Positions 36,701 to 45,166 are shown, numbered from the stretch's first letter. The stretch is 64,000 nucleotides of DNA from Olavius algarvensis Delta 4 endosymbiont (GCA_905176665.1 CAJINA010000157.1:186001-250000), one strand, 5' to 3'. Numbers and translations are program-made. Notes: generated by a model not told the origin, from the letters alone.

Positions 36701-37482
36701 GGTTTGAGATCGGCCGCGATCTGCGCCAGGACATCCTGGGCTTTGGACTTCTGCTGCCGGGCCGTCAGTTTGACGCGCATTGTGTTCACGGTGTCCTGGC
36801 GGTCGCCGGCTACCGCCCTCAATTTAAATTCGGTGGGTAGACGGCCGGCGGCTTTGGCGGCAGCCACAAAGGACTGGTTTGCAGCGGCGAGGTTTTCCGC
36901 GGTTACCGGCTGTTGGGCCAACAGGCGGTCCCCTTCATCCAAGGCCTTGAAAAATGCCACGGTCGCCAGCACATGGGCTTTCCGCTCCGGACTCAAGAAA
37001 TCGGTCAGCAGTTTTACATGTTCGTCGAGCAGCTTGCGGGCGGCCGGCAGGTCCGAGCGTTCCAGTGCGGCCGCCATTTGCGCATAGACAGTGCCGGCCG
37101 TCTGTCGCATTTTGATTTCTTTGGCCGAGGCGGCATCATATAAGGTTGGGGAAGCCGCGGATGCGAGCCGGCCGTTGCGATGGGTGTAGACGGCCTTGAC
37201 ATAAAATTCATCGGCCTGCTCCACCGAGCGAGGAACTTCCAACGATGTGCCCGCAATGGCTTTAAACAGTTTATTGTTGACAAAGACCTGGTATCCGGAG
37301 GGGGGCTGCACGTTTTGCGGCGGTTGCCAGCTGACCACATTTTTCTTCCCCCGACGGGTTACCTGAGGCCTGTCGGGGGCGGCCAGGGCAAAACTGATCT
37401 CCACCTGGTATACCCGATCGTCCAGGGTGTGCACAATGGCGGCAAAATCGTCAATATTGGCGGCCTTAACGGAGTAGTCCCG
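33790..37482 (-). CDS. Giant periplasmic repeat protein, main part
   Basis: Beyond the in-frame TAA at 37483-37485 the same frame stays open for 1,230 codons. First comes an Fn3-like domain (RPQVTRRGKKNVVSWQPP...), then about eight repeats of about 119 residues with the core QWxEARKxLxxxxxLLxxxL and FFxxIDxGDRLxxxQP, then a proline-rich linker (PPPAPLPPPKAP) and a basic C-terminal domain. Repeats 4 and 6 are close copies, pointing to duplication of a two-repeat block. The repeats look like helical pairs. The only start codon nearby is a GTG at 37434 without a ribosome site, so this part is probably expressed only as a continuation of 37483-37968. Last gene of the vWA/ABC operon. Confidence 0.8.
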   Translation of the reverse strand, partial: RDYSVKAANIDDFAAIVHTLDDRVYQVEISFALAAPDRPQVTRRGKKNVVSWQPPQNVQPPSGYQVFVNNKLFKAIAGTSLEVPRSVEQADEFYVKAVYTHRNGRLASAASPTLYDAASAKEIKMRQTAGTVYAQMAAALERSDLPAARKLLDEHVKLLTDFLSPERKAHVLATVAFFKALDEGDRLLAQQPVTAENLAAANQSFVAAAKAAGRLPTEFKLRAVAGDRQDTVNTMRVKLTARQQKSKAQDVLAQIAADLKPGQWERARKRLYQQQSFLQKQLDPDEKAHVSALNDFFQAIDKGDLSAGIQPMAQQHLKAAMQSYQAAEKTSHALPANLDPGFIARQRLKATANRQAALATELQARQASQAWEKLLVSLNPSEWQAAQKQLYANRALLTTHLSPENKGAMVILVDFFTSPDEGDRLISRQPATLEGFDTAAGFYQRAAQKAETLPKTIDVGFITAQKTGHLQKLKGNLQTQILKQESKETYARIAAALDTGQWREARSLLYTKQALLTTHLDARSKADSTTLIGFFRDIDEGDRLAGIQPPAMQNLDAALEAYRRAVAKGQSLPANLDTGLIARQKIRTVVESKDLLAQGQQQALARKTYDQIVFALAPGRWPEARKQLIQSRDLLREHLEPTQKTTADRLLEFFNHIDTGDRLLAAQPETLAILDKAAAAYQQAGAQASSLTDIADLAFLVSLKASVVNERKNALVKKQNQVLAEQTYASIAAALDTGQWREARKLVYEKQDLFSQYLDAQRRADCLALAGFFRSIDKGDRLAEIKPPTVPNLDTALESYRQAVAKGQTLPAALDVGLIARQKIRTVVALKDQLAAGQQSAKAHKIYAQIMQSLTPETWPTARRVLTEQEALLSTQLDPTRKATITRLLAFFQFIADGDRLTAQRPESADNLNMALSAYRLADQKARDLASTVDLTFITAGKIEDNKSRQAGLDLKSKQARARTVYGQIEQTLTPGSWENGMRISLDKLPPEINYLPKRSQADARLLVAFFQDIATGDRLRFQQPEVDSNLAQAQIAYNQADNKAKSLAPEFEIRFIVKARVEALRVQRAALVKREQARMAAQEAAAAPPPAPLPPPKAPALAPTPTDDFDDSATGKAALKLGMKSFSKQKYDLSMRYFQKVYAKQIGKLKKAGNKQSFTILGLHPAVRAEVIFLVQLDLLKEKSAGDDTLLEDGLNEMLTEIEDGAGVWSIIKERKRNKIVKHIERYPL

Positions 37483-37968
37483 TTAGTTTTCGATCGGAAT
37501 GCGGTCAATGCCCACGGGCAGGTCTTTAAAACTGTCGCTTTCCGGCAGCCACAGCCGCAGGTTGTTCCGGTCGATAGCCTTGATCACACCATAAAGAGTT
37601 TCAAATTTGGCTCCGGCGGCAATGGCGCGCTGCCGGATTTCGGGATCGAAAACTTGTTTGAGGATAATGACATTCCGGAGCTGCCGTTTCTCTGCTCCCG
37701 TGCTGTTTTGAAATTTTTCAAACAGAACCCGGTAGGGGTACGCTTTGTAACTGCTTTTTTCCACATTGAACGCTTCCCGGGTAACAAACTCGATGGCGGC
37801 AGCCGGGCCGGCCGACCCGGGCGCGGTTACCAGGATGACAACTACCAGCAGGCCGTATAAACCGCGTATCAGAGAAAAGGTTCGGAAACGCACCCGGTTG
37901 GTTTTCCGGCCGGGAGCCCAGGGCCTGTTACAGAAGCGATGCATGCTTTTCGTGGTGAAGTTAAGCAT
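37483..37968 (-). CDS. N-terminal part of the giant repeat protein
   Basis: A 161-residue piece with an N-terminal membrane/signal segment (IRGLYGLLVVVILVTAPGSAG, about 33-52) and a small soluble domain, ending at TAA 37483-37485. The next codons in the same frame (RDYSVKAANIDDFAAIVHTL) look like normal protein, so I read this and 33790-37482 as one gene of about 1,390 codons split by a nonsense codon. The ATG at 37968 is inferred; a GTG at 37974 overlaps the ATPase stop, so the genes are coupled. Confidence 0.7.
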   Translation of the reverse strand: MLNFTTKSMHRFCNRPWAPGRKTNRVRFRTFSLIRGLYGLLVVVILVTAPGSAGPAAAIEFVTREAFNVEKSSYKAYPYRVLFEKFQNSTGAEKRQLRNVIILKQVFDPEIRQRAIAAGAKFETLYGVIKAIDRNNLRLWLPESDSFKDLPVGIDRIPIEN

Positions 37969-37970
37969 TG

Positions 37971-38747
37971 TCACTCTCTTTCCGACTTTTCGATTTGATA
38001 ATCAAAAAAGGTCTCCGGCCAGCGGCACTCGTAAATGTCAATCTGCCGCGTTTCAACCTCGATTTCTTGGCCGCCCTGACTGTTTTCCATGCTGACCTGC
38101 AGGGTGTCACGATGTTTGAAACCGGAGTCCTGTTTGATTTGGGAGCCGATCCAGTGATCAATAAAGAAGATAGTGCGCAAGGCCCGACGGTACCCCTGGC
38201 GCAGGGTCTTCCAGAAATACAGCCGCCTTTCGGCATCCAGGTTGGTCAGCGGTTCATCCAGGAACCAGACCGGTTTTTTATCGTCCAGGACAATGTCCAT
38301 GAGTACTTTCTGCTGCTGCCCCCCGGAAAGCAGATCCGGATATTGATGGGTCGAGAACCGTGCGGCCTTTTCCGGATCCGAACCATTGAGAATCAGGTAG
38401 TTGTCGCGGGTTGAAACCGGCAGGAAGAAGGCTTTCTGGGGGTAGATACAGAAACATTTTTCCCGGATATCGGCGGCCTTGAACGGGTCGAGGCCGTCGC
38501 CGTTATAGGCCAGGTAGTTGAACCGGATTGTTCCGCGGTCGGGGAGGGCCATTTTACTGATGCGCCCGGCGGTGAGTGCCAACATGTTCAGAAAGGTTGT
38601 TTTGCCGGATCCGTTGTCGCCTTCCAGATAGTAAATGCCGTCTTCAAACACCTTTCGGTTTTCTCCGGTTATATCGAATGTAATGGAAAATGAATCCTCC
38701 CATTCCATAACCAGCGGAAATATAACTTCGAAGCGCCCGGCGTCCAT
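37971..38747 (-). CDS. ABC ATPase of the vWA/repeat-protein operon
   Basis: A 258-residue nucleotide-binding protein with Walker A GDNGSGKTT (43-51), Q-loop region CIYPQKAFF, signature LLSGGQQQKVLMD (about 139), Walker B WFLDEP and H-loop FFIDHW. All ATPase motifs are intact. The start is one base after the permease stop (TAACATG), so it pairs with that permease. The C-terminal 50 residues (SMENSQGGQEIEVETRQI...) are an extra beta-rich tail. Confidence 0.9.
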   Translation of the reverse strand: MDAGRFEVIFPLVMEWEDSFSITFDITGENRKVFEDGIYYLEGDNGSGKTTFLNMLALTAGRISKMALPDRGTIRFNYLAYNGDGLDPFKAADIREKCFCIYPQKAFFLPVSTRDNYLILNGSDPEKAARFSTHQYPDLLSGGQQQKVLMDIVLDDKKPVWFLDEPLTNLDAERRLYFWKTLRQGYRRALRTIFFIDHWIGSQIKQDSGFKHRDTLQVSMENSQGGQEIEVETRQIDIYECRWPETFFDYQIEKSERE

Positions 38748-38748
38748 G

Positions 38749-40221
38749 TTAGCGTCCTTTATGCAGAACAGACAGATTCAGCTGTTCTCCGGTGAACTGG
38801 CTGAAGCACCAGCGGTTTATGGGAAAGAAGATGATCGCGGTGAAAATAAAGGCAACCGTCATCGGCAGCAGCATCACCCCGGCTGCCGCGGTCGTAAGGG
38901 CGCCGTTGAAGTGGTGCACCAGATAAAACCCGGCCAGGCCGGCTTTAACAAACAGGATCAACCCGAGGGGCAGGGCCCAGAATATCAGCAGCAGTTCCCT
39001 GATCCGGTTCTTGAACATCAGCAGGAAGGCCAATTCGGTTTTTAGATGGATAAAAGCAAAGAGCGATATCATGAAAGGAAAGACAATCCCCATGGAAAGA
39101 TCCGTCATGTAGAAATCAACATGGTTTGCGAGTATGTCGGCATTTATCTTTCTCACGCGTTCTTTCAGGCTCAAGGTTTTTTCATAGGAGAACAGGTAGT
39201 TGCCTTTGAAATGCAGCCGATCGAGTTTTTCCAGGAAAGCCTGGTTGAGACCGATATCTTCGTACAGCATCCAGTGCCAGCGGGCAGCTAGCAACCGGGG
39301 GGCGTATACGGGAACATACCGCGGGTAGAGATCAATATCGCCATAGAGCAATTTATCCGCGTAGACGCCAGGCACTTGCAGATAGGACGCTTCAACCTCG
39401 AGGGTCGCGTCGGCCATGGCCCGGACGGACTCGGCATAGTCTATAATATCCATGGTCACGTCCTTGGCCATGTTGTCAAAAATGTGGAAAAGATTCAGGG
39501 GTACGATCAAGGCGACCCGGCTGAAAAACGGGTTCACGGCCCGATCCGCCACGGGGTTGTCCCGCGAAATATTGTTGGCGACGCGCCAGGTCAGGTCGTT
39601 GAAGACCGCCAGACGTTTTCCGCTCAGGTTGCCGCGAATCAGGTCGGCGGCATCGGCCAGATCGCCTTTCAGGGCAGTATGCCGGGCCAGGACGATGTCC
39701 AGATCGAGATCCGCGCCATTGTGGTCAATATAGTGGTTGCGGACCTTGATGGTATAGTCGGCCGGATCGCCGGCCATGCGGAACTCGGCGGCGGCTGTTT
39801 CCAGATCGAACAGTTCATACAGGAGCGCCAGGCCCGGTAAGTCTGCGGTGGCCGGGGGCGGCGGCTGGTCACCCCGGTACTGAATGAAAAGGTTGTTCTG
39901 GTAAATGAAGGCCATCTTCAAGGGCGCGGCATCCATACGGGCCAATTCCGGGGCCTGGCGCTGGTCGAACCGCAGATAGTCGCTTTTTGTCCGAAACCTC
40001 AGAAAGAACACGTTGAAGGCCTTCTCTTCCAGCGTTTGCAGCTTGCGTATTTCCGCATCCTGAAATTTTTTTATATAGCTGTGGGTATTGAATCCCATTA
40101 TAAAAAGAAACGCTGCCACCAGGCAGAGAAATCGTCGGCGGGTGGATTTCCTGAACAGCATCTTCAGGCACACCACCAGCAGATTCCAAAAGTCCGCTTT
40201 GAAAAGCCTTGTCAAATACAA
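38749..40221 (-). CDS. One-plus-three TM permease, MacB/FtsX-like layout
   Basis: A 490-residue membrane protein: one helix near 30-47 (FLCLVAAFLFIMGFNTHSY), a periplasmic domain of about 320 residues, then three helices (about 370-390, 405-430, 440-470). This is the layout of type VII (MacB/LolC/FtsX) ABC proteins, which pass mechanical force across the membrane rather than move a solute, but I see no sequence signature of those families. The start is TTG at 40221 with AGAAGGA upstream, overlapping the previous stop region. Confidence 0.72.
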   Translation of the reverse strand: MYLTRLFKADFWNLLVVCLKMLFRKSTRRRFLCLVAAFLFIMGFNTHSYIKKFQDAEIRKLQTLEEKAFNVFFLRFRTKSDYLRFDQRQAPELARMDAAPLKMAFIYQNNLFIQYRGDQPPPPATADLPGLALLYELFDLETAAAEFRMAGDPADYTIKVRNHYIDHNGADLDLDIVLARHTALKGDLADAADLIRGNLSGKRLAVFNDLTWRVANNISRDNPVADRAVNPFFSRVALIVPLNLFHIFDNMAKDVTMDIIDYAESVRAMADATLEVEASYLQVPGVYADKLLYGDIDLYPRYVPVYAPRLLAARWHWMLYEDIGLNQAFLEKLDRLHFKGNYLFSYEKTLSLKERVRKINADILANHVDFYMTDLSMGIVFPFMISLFAFIHLKTELAFLLMFKNRIRELLLIFWALPLGLILFVKAGLAGFYLVHHFNGALTTAAAGVMLLPMTVAFIFTAIIFFPINRWCFSQFTGEQLNLSVLHKGR

Positions 40222-40236
40222 ATCAAAAAAGTCCTT

Positions 40237-41113
40237 CTACCGAACATCTTCGTATGACCAAATTTCCACACTGGCATTGCGTCCGACGCCGATGTCCCGG
40301 GCGTATTTTGCAAGTGCCGGCGCAAACTTCTTGCCGTACCGGGTTACCAGGATGATCTTGCCGGTCAAATCAGGGCCGTGCAGGGATTTGAGGTTGTCCA
40401 GGACCCGCTGGTAGTAGGCGAGCGTGCCGTCTTCGAGGGAGAGACCCATTTTTTCCGTATCCAGTTTGGCGGTATCCTGGTAGGTCTTGAAGTAGTATTT
40501 TTTGTATCCGGTCGATTCGTAGTAGTAAAAATAGGCCGCGAAAGCGGGATTGCCCAGGGCTTGCTTGACTTTGCCGTAATGCCGGCGCAGGTCCGAGTCA
40601 AAACTGTTGAAGTCGAAAAATAGAAGCTGCTTCTTCGATAACTGGGGTTTGGGAGCAGGTGTTACGGCTGCGGCGGCCGGCGTCGTACTGACCACGACCA
40701 AGGCCGGGTAGTATCCGCTCCGGTCCAGTTTGACTGCAACGGAACCTTCCAGAACCCGGTAGCGAATGTCCCGGGCAGCGGCATTGTAGGTCAACTCCAG
40801 TTGAAACTCTTCCGCGGACTGGTTTTTGACGGTTAACTGCAGGTCGTAGTTGCGCAAATAAGAGGGGGGGGTCGGGCACCTTTTCCCAGTAACCGAGTTT
40901 GCCAAGCGAAATGGATTCCTGGCGCGCGTTTTCCATCAGGGCAATAAAATTGTGTCCCGAAGTCGTACCGGTTACGCCGATCCGTACCACTTTGTTGGCG
41001 GGCTGGCTCAGATGGATTTCCCGGCCTTTGAAAAGACTGGCGGCGTCGGCGCTGCCGGCCGCCAGGCAAACGATGGTCAGGCAGAGACTTACAGCTTTTT
41101 GTAGTGTCCGCAT
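40237..41113 (-). pseudogene. Secreted protein, frameshifted at a C8 run
   Basis: An N-terminal signal peptide (LCLTIVCLAAGSADA) and about 85 residues are read from the ATG at 41113 (AGGGGG upstream); the frame is then lost. The rest, about 200 residues (YLRNYDLQLTVKNQSAEEF... to WSYEDVR), lies in another frame. Both meet at eight C on the coding strand (plus-strand G8, about 40864-40871). With seven C the text reads through as KVPDPPSYLRNYD, giving a 291-residue protein. It may be phase-variable, decayed or a sequencing error. Function unknown; it lies between vWA and permease genes. Confidence 0.75.
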
Positions 41114-41129
41114 GGGGTTCCCCCTACTG

Positions 41130-43454
41130 CTATTGGCCCTCGTCGGTGACATAGAGGTCTTCCACCCGCAAATACATAAACTTTCGCTGGATCGCCTGGT
41201 TGAAGGAGTTGAGGTGAAAGCCTCTTTCTGAGAGATAGTCTGTCAGGGGGCCGCGGCTTTCACCCAGCGCGCTGTTCCACTGGATGTCTTTGCCGGGCTC
41301 CTTATTGGTCAAGGCTTCGTAGAAGACCGCGTCCGCGGTTTTGAACATTTTGCGCTCGATCAGTGGCTTGATGTGGTCATAGAGCCGACGGCAGGTTTCA
41401 ATGTCGTCGACGCTTACCAGGGAGTTGATGATGACCAGTTTCTTCAGATCGGACAGGGATACGTCATCCTGGGTGCGGGCGGCTCTGAGGTAGGATTCGA
41501 TCGGTTTGGCCGGGATGGCGATCCGCTCCTGCCAGACGGCCGGGTCCTTGAATTGCTCGATGTATTTCGCCACGTGATTGAGAACCTGAATTTTGCGGTC
41601 GCTCCATTTGCGCATCTCGGTGAGCAACTGGTCATCGGAGAAGAAAAGGACGACGTCCCGGGAGATTTCGGCGTCGGGGTGCCCGCTGAATACGTGGTCA
41701 ATATAGTCTTTGACGCCGCTGAGCAATTCCCGCTGCTGAGCGACGAAATATTTTTTACGCGCTGCTTTGGATTGCAGAACCTTTCTTTCAAACTGGAAGG
41801 TGCGCACGTTGATGGTTTGGTTGTCCGGGCCCCCGGCTTGGTAGCGGTCCATCAGCGCTACAAGGTCGTTGTAGGTGCCTGCGGGTGTGTCCACCAGGTT
41901 GGGACTGGCCTTGCGGACGCCGGACTCCTTCGGATAAATGAAATAAATACTCAAGTTGAGAGCCTTGGCCCGGGCGATGGTTTCGGCCAGAATGCCATCG
42001 TCCAGATCGTTGGGCCCGGCATCCGTGATGATGAACAACATCTTCTGGTGCAGGGGCAAGATGGTCTTCTCATTTTGCAGCCTTTCAATTTCAGCGATCA
42101 CCTTTAGCATGGCCCGCATGAGTGGTTCGGCGTAGTTGCGGTCCCGGGATTCCCGTGGAAACTTGATGGCCGCGGGGCGTTTGACCCGAATGAAGTTGGG
42201 CTCGGCCAGGGGGTCCTCGTCACTCGCCGGTGAATCCCAGTAGGCAAAGGTGCGGTTCACCCGAAGCCCAATGCCTTCATGTTGCATGTCACGCACGGCC
42301 GTATTGAAAGAGCGGACGTAGTCCGCAAAGGGGCGCATGCTCTGGGAGACATCCAGCAGGAAGAAGGTGTTCAGGTTTTTCTTCATGGAGCGGGCCAACA
42401 GTCGCATGAGGCGGGGTGTAAAAGCGCCCGGTATGAAGACCCGGGTCCGACCCTGTGCCTTCTTGAAGTATTCCGGGCTGCCGAGCTGCGGGAAACCGAA
42501 ATGTGTGTAAAACCGGTGCAGGCTCTCCTGGTCGAGTTTTTCGACGATATCGCGGAACAGGCGTTCGCGCTGGTAGGCGTGGTCAACATAGAACCGGTTG
42601 ATCTCATTCGTCTCCGCGGCCACAGTGTCCGTGCGGGCATCGTCAAAAAAAGAGACCCGTTGTTGGGGGTTGTAGTAAAGCCGGGATCGCCAGAGGGTAA
42701 TATACTTCTTCTGGACCCAGCCAATGATGCCATAATCTTCCACATTGCCCCGGTAATCCAGTTCGTTGAAATCGTGGCCCAGCAGGTAGTAGCCTCCCCG
42801 ATAGTCGAGGATCTTGTAAAAATCATAGTCAATCAAACTTTCCATGGGCGTGGCCATGTCCTGGCGGTCTTTTTCCCAACTGTTCCAGATGGTCGGAAAA
42901 GCGCTGGCCTCGCCCGGCAGGCTTAGAAACCCATACACTGGAATGTAGGCCTTTTCCTTGTCGAGCAGGGCATTATACCAGATGAAGCCCTTCTCGAAAT
43001 CGTTCACCCCGAGACGAAATTTTTTGCGACTTCGTTGTCTGACCAGATGTACTTCGTGCTTGCTCCAGTCGATGTCGGTCACAAAAAATACTTCCTGGAA
43101 CCCTATTTTTTCCTGTGGAGACAGGCTTTGCAGGCGGCCGGCCGGAAAGGCCGCCTTGGCGTGGGCTACGAAAAAAGAGCCCTTATTAGGATTGCTGCTG
43201 AAGGTATAACCGCCATTGCCTGTTTTGGTAGACTGTGCCAGGTTTTGGTCAAGTTCGTGGTAGAGCCGCCGCAGGGTTTGCTTGAATCCATCCAGTTCGA
43301 ACTGTCCCACCCGATCCTTGTCTATGGAACTGGGGCACTTGATATTGACCCGCCGGTCGGCATTGAAATCAGGTGCTGCGGCGTTTACAGGCGGCTGTCC
43401 GGACAAAAGGATGCCGATAAACAGCCCGAGCAGCAGTTTTTTTGAAAAGGTCAT
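41130..43454 (-). CDS. Periplasmic von Willebrand A domain protein
   Basis: A 774-residue protein with a signal peptide (LLLGLFIGILLSGQPPVNA). The N-terminal 350 residues are not recognised; a short strand-rich part (IIGWVQKKYITLWRSRL) may be SH3-like. A von Willebrand A domain follows from about 360, with the MIDAS motif DVSQS (about 366-370) and ITDAGPND further on, so it should bind a divalent metal and a partner protein. The C-terminal 200 residues are helical. It is the first gene of the operon with the secreted protein, permease, ATPase and repeat protein. Confidence 0.78.
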   Translation of the reverse strand: MTFSKKLLLGLFIGILLSGQPPVNAAAPDFNADRRVNIKCPSSIDKDRVGQFELDGFKQTLRRLYHELDQNLAQSTKTGNGGYTFSSNPNKGSFFVAHAKAAFPAGRLQSLSPQEKIGFQEVFFVTDIDWSKHEVHLVRQRSRKKFRLGVNDFEKGFIWYNALLDKEKAYIPVYGFLSLPGEASAFPTIWNSWEKDRQDMATPMESLIDYDFYKILDYRGGYYLLGHDFNELDYRGNVEDYGIIGWVQKKYITLWRSRLYYNPQQRVSFFDDARTDTVAAETNEINRFYVDHAYQRERLFRDIVEKLDQESLHRFYTHFGFPQLGSPEYFKKAQGRTRVFIPGAFTPRLMRLLARSMKKNLNTFFLLDVSQSMRPFADYVRSFNTAVRDMQHEGIGLRVNRTFAYWDSPASDEDPLAEPNFIRVKRPAAIKFPRESRDRNYAEPLMRAMLKVIAEIERLQNEKTILPLHQKMLFIITDAGPNDLDDGILAETIARAKALNLSIYFIYPKESGVRKASPNLVDTPAGTYNDLVALMDRYQAGGPDNQTINVRTFQFERKVLQSKAARKKYFVAQQRELLSGVKDYIDHVFSGHPDAEISRDVVLFFSDDQLLTEMRKWSDRKIQVLNHVAKYIEQFKDPAVWQERIAIPAKPIESYLRAARTQDDVSLSDLKKLVIINSLVSVDDIETCRRLYDHIKPLIERKMFKTADAVFYEALTNKEPGKDIQWNSALGESRGPLTDYLSERGFHLNSFNQAIQRKFMYLRVEDLYVTDEGQ

Positions 43455-43582
43455 TTTACCTTCCTCCAGATTTTCTGTTTGCGGGTGTTACGTGAGACGC
43501 GCGTATAGGGGATGATCAGTTGGCCGGCTGTTTTCGCCGACTAGGTTGAAAGGAGAAAAGGCCGGCCCATCTGTGTGTGTTC

Positions 43583-43644
43583 CCTGCGGTCATCCCTCCG
43601 CAGGTGAATAGCAGAAGTCATCCAATTTGCGAATGGATGCTTCT
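43583..43644 (-). promoter_or_regulatory. Leader hairpins of the vWA/ABC operon
   Basis: Within the 200-base leader, CCTGCGG/CCGCAGG (43583-43589, 43598-43604) and AGAAG-T-CATCCA / TGGATG-CTTCT (43613-43624, 43634-43644) can form two stems. Neither is followed by a T-run, so they may protect or regulate the mRNA. Confidence 0.4.
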
Positions 43645-43664
43645 TTCTGGGCGTGATCTTTAAA

Positions 43665-43693
43665 ACTATAGTTAAATTAAGTTGTTATGTCAA
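43665..43693 (-). promoter_or_regulatory. Sigma-70 promoter of the vWA/ABC operon
   Basis: On the minus strand TTGACA (43688-43693), 17 bases, TATAGT (43665-43670): close to consensus. Transcription would begin near 43658, about 200 bases before the vWA start. Confidence 0.7.
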
Positions 43694-43728
43694 TAGTAAG
43701 TCTTTGGTGGCTGCCGTGTGAAATTGAC

Positions 43729-43751
43729 AAAAAAAGAGTGGCCCGTGGGCC
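43729..43751 (-). terminator. Possible terminator of the MFS gene
   Basis: GGCCC-GT-GGGCC (43740-43751) with, on the minus strand, TTTTTTT (43729-43735) after it. The stem has only two loop bases, so it may form as a shorter stem; a larger arm pair CTGCCG/CGGCAG surrounds it. Confidence 0.45.
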
Positions 43752-43882
43752 GGAAACAGCCGGCAGTTTATGGGGATGGTAATGGGTTGCGACCTGGCTC
43801 CGGCTGCTGGCCCGGCGATTCAGGAAGATCAAAATAAACGGGCCGCCGGCCCTGGTAAATGGACCGGCGCGGCAATGTCCGG

Positions 43883-45166
43883 CTATGCCAAAACTCGGCG
43901 GTCAGCACGCGCTTTGAGCAGCAGCCCCTCGATGACGACCCCGACGATGGTGATCAGGGCCGCCAGGATAAAGGAGAACCGGTATGCTGTGGTTTCGGCT
44001 GTTCCCGAGGCGACCAGCCAGTCGATGGCCGGGCCGGCGATAAAGGTGCCGGCCAGGCCCCAGCTCAGGAAAAAAGTCGCATTGAAATAGCCGAAAAGGC
44101 GCGCGCGTTGAGCCGGCGGAATCAGGATCGAGGCGCAGGCATACGCGGATGAAAAGATCAGTACTTCCGAGATTCCCCGTATGAAATTACACAGGTACAT
44201 CACGGGCAGACTGGATGTCAGGGCCATGACGACGAGGGCGGCAATCGTGAGCACGGCCCCAATCATCAGGGCCAGGTCGTCCCCGGTGCGCCTGGAAACC
44301 CAGCCGGCGAGCAGCCCGGTGAACACGATGGCGGCCGATTGCATATTGACGATGTAGCTCAAAGTGGCACTCGATACGGCAAAGCCGCCTTCCAGTACCA
44401 GGTATTGGGGAAATATGACGGCAATGGAATTACGGCCGAAGTTGATAAACGTCATGGCGACCAGAAAGATGACGAAGATGCGCGAGGACCCGGCATCCGT
44501 ATTGTCAACAGCCGCGGGCGTATCGCTGTCCTCCTGTTTGAACCCGCCCTCCGGCAGGAGTAAGAGGGGAAAAATTGAGAGCAGCATAACACCGGCGGCG
44601 ACAAAGAACAGGGACCCGCGGTGAAATCCCCACCCGGCATAGGCCAGCCCGTATCCATCGTAAAGCAACCCCCCGATCCATACCCCCATAATCCGGCCCA
44701 ACCCGCCGACCGACGAAAGCCGGCCCTGGACGGCATTGCGGCTCTGCGACGGGTAGATGTCGGAAATCAGGGCACTCCAGCCCACATTTGACATGGACCA
44801 GAAAATTTCCACGATAGAAAGGCCGATGATGATGATATATCCCGCCAACTGGTCTGAAGCGGTCAGGATGTGGGCATACCAGACGATCAGGGTGCCGGCC
44901 GCCGCCAGTAGTTCACCGGCCATGATGAAGGTGCGGCGTAGCTGCCACTTGTCGGAAAGCGGCCCCCAGGTAAAGGTCTGGAAGAGGACGTTCATAACCA
45001 TCGGGCCGGTGGCGAACAAGGTGGTCTCGGTGACACTCAAACCGAGATAATGGCGCAGGTAGATAGTCAGAAAGCTGTAGAAAAGCCCGCGCCGGAACAT
45101 GGCCAGCATCTGAAAAGAAGATAAGCCTATGAAGTTGCGAATTTTTTCGGGGGGAGTCCAGGGCAA
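43883..45166 (-). CDS. MFS transporter
   Basis: A 427-residue major facilitator protein with 12 predicted membrane segments; the loop 2-3 motif is GPLSDKWQLRRTF. A short charged stretch in the middle (about 195-210) separates the two halves. The start is TTG at 45166 with AAGGA nine bases upstream. The substrate is unknown. It is not obviously linked to the operon downstream, which has its own promoter. The gap 45167-45355 holds nothing recognisable. Confidence 0.82.
   Translation of the reverse strand: MPWTPPEKIRNFIGLSSFQMLAMFRRGLFYSFLTIYLRHYLGLSVTETTLFATGPMVMNVLFQTFTWGPLSDKWQLRRTFIMAGELLAAAGTLIVWYAHILTASDQLAGYIIIIGLSIVEIFWSMSNVGWSALISDIYPSQSRNAVQGRLSSVGGLGRIMGVWIGGLLYDGYGLAYAGWGFHRGSLFFVAAGVMLLSIFPLLLLPEGGFKQEDSDTPAAVDNTDAGSSRIFVIFLVAMTFINFGRNSIAVIFPQYLVLEGGFAVSSATLSYIVNMQSAAIVFTGLLAGWVSRRTGDDLALMIGAVLTIAALVVMALTSSLPVMYLCNFIRGISEVLIFSSAYACASILIPPAQRARLFGYFNATFFLSWGLAGTFIAGPAIDWLVASGTAETTAYRFSFILAALITIVGVVIEGLLLKARADRRVLA

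Noticed and set aside
34936..36840. Long open frames on the plus strand opposite the repeat protein.
   Set aside because: They mirror the periodic codon pattern of the repeats on the minus strand; the minus frame has the sensible protein, domains and operon context.
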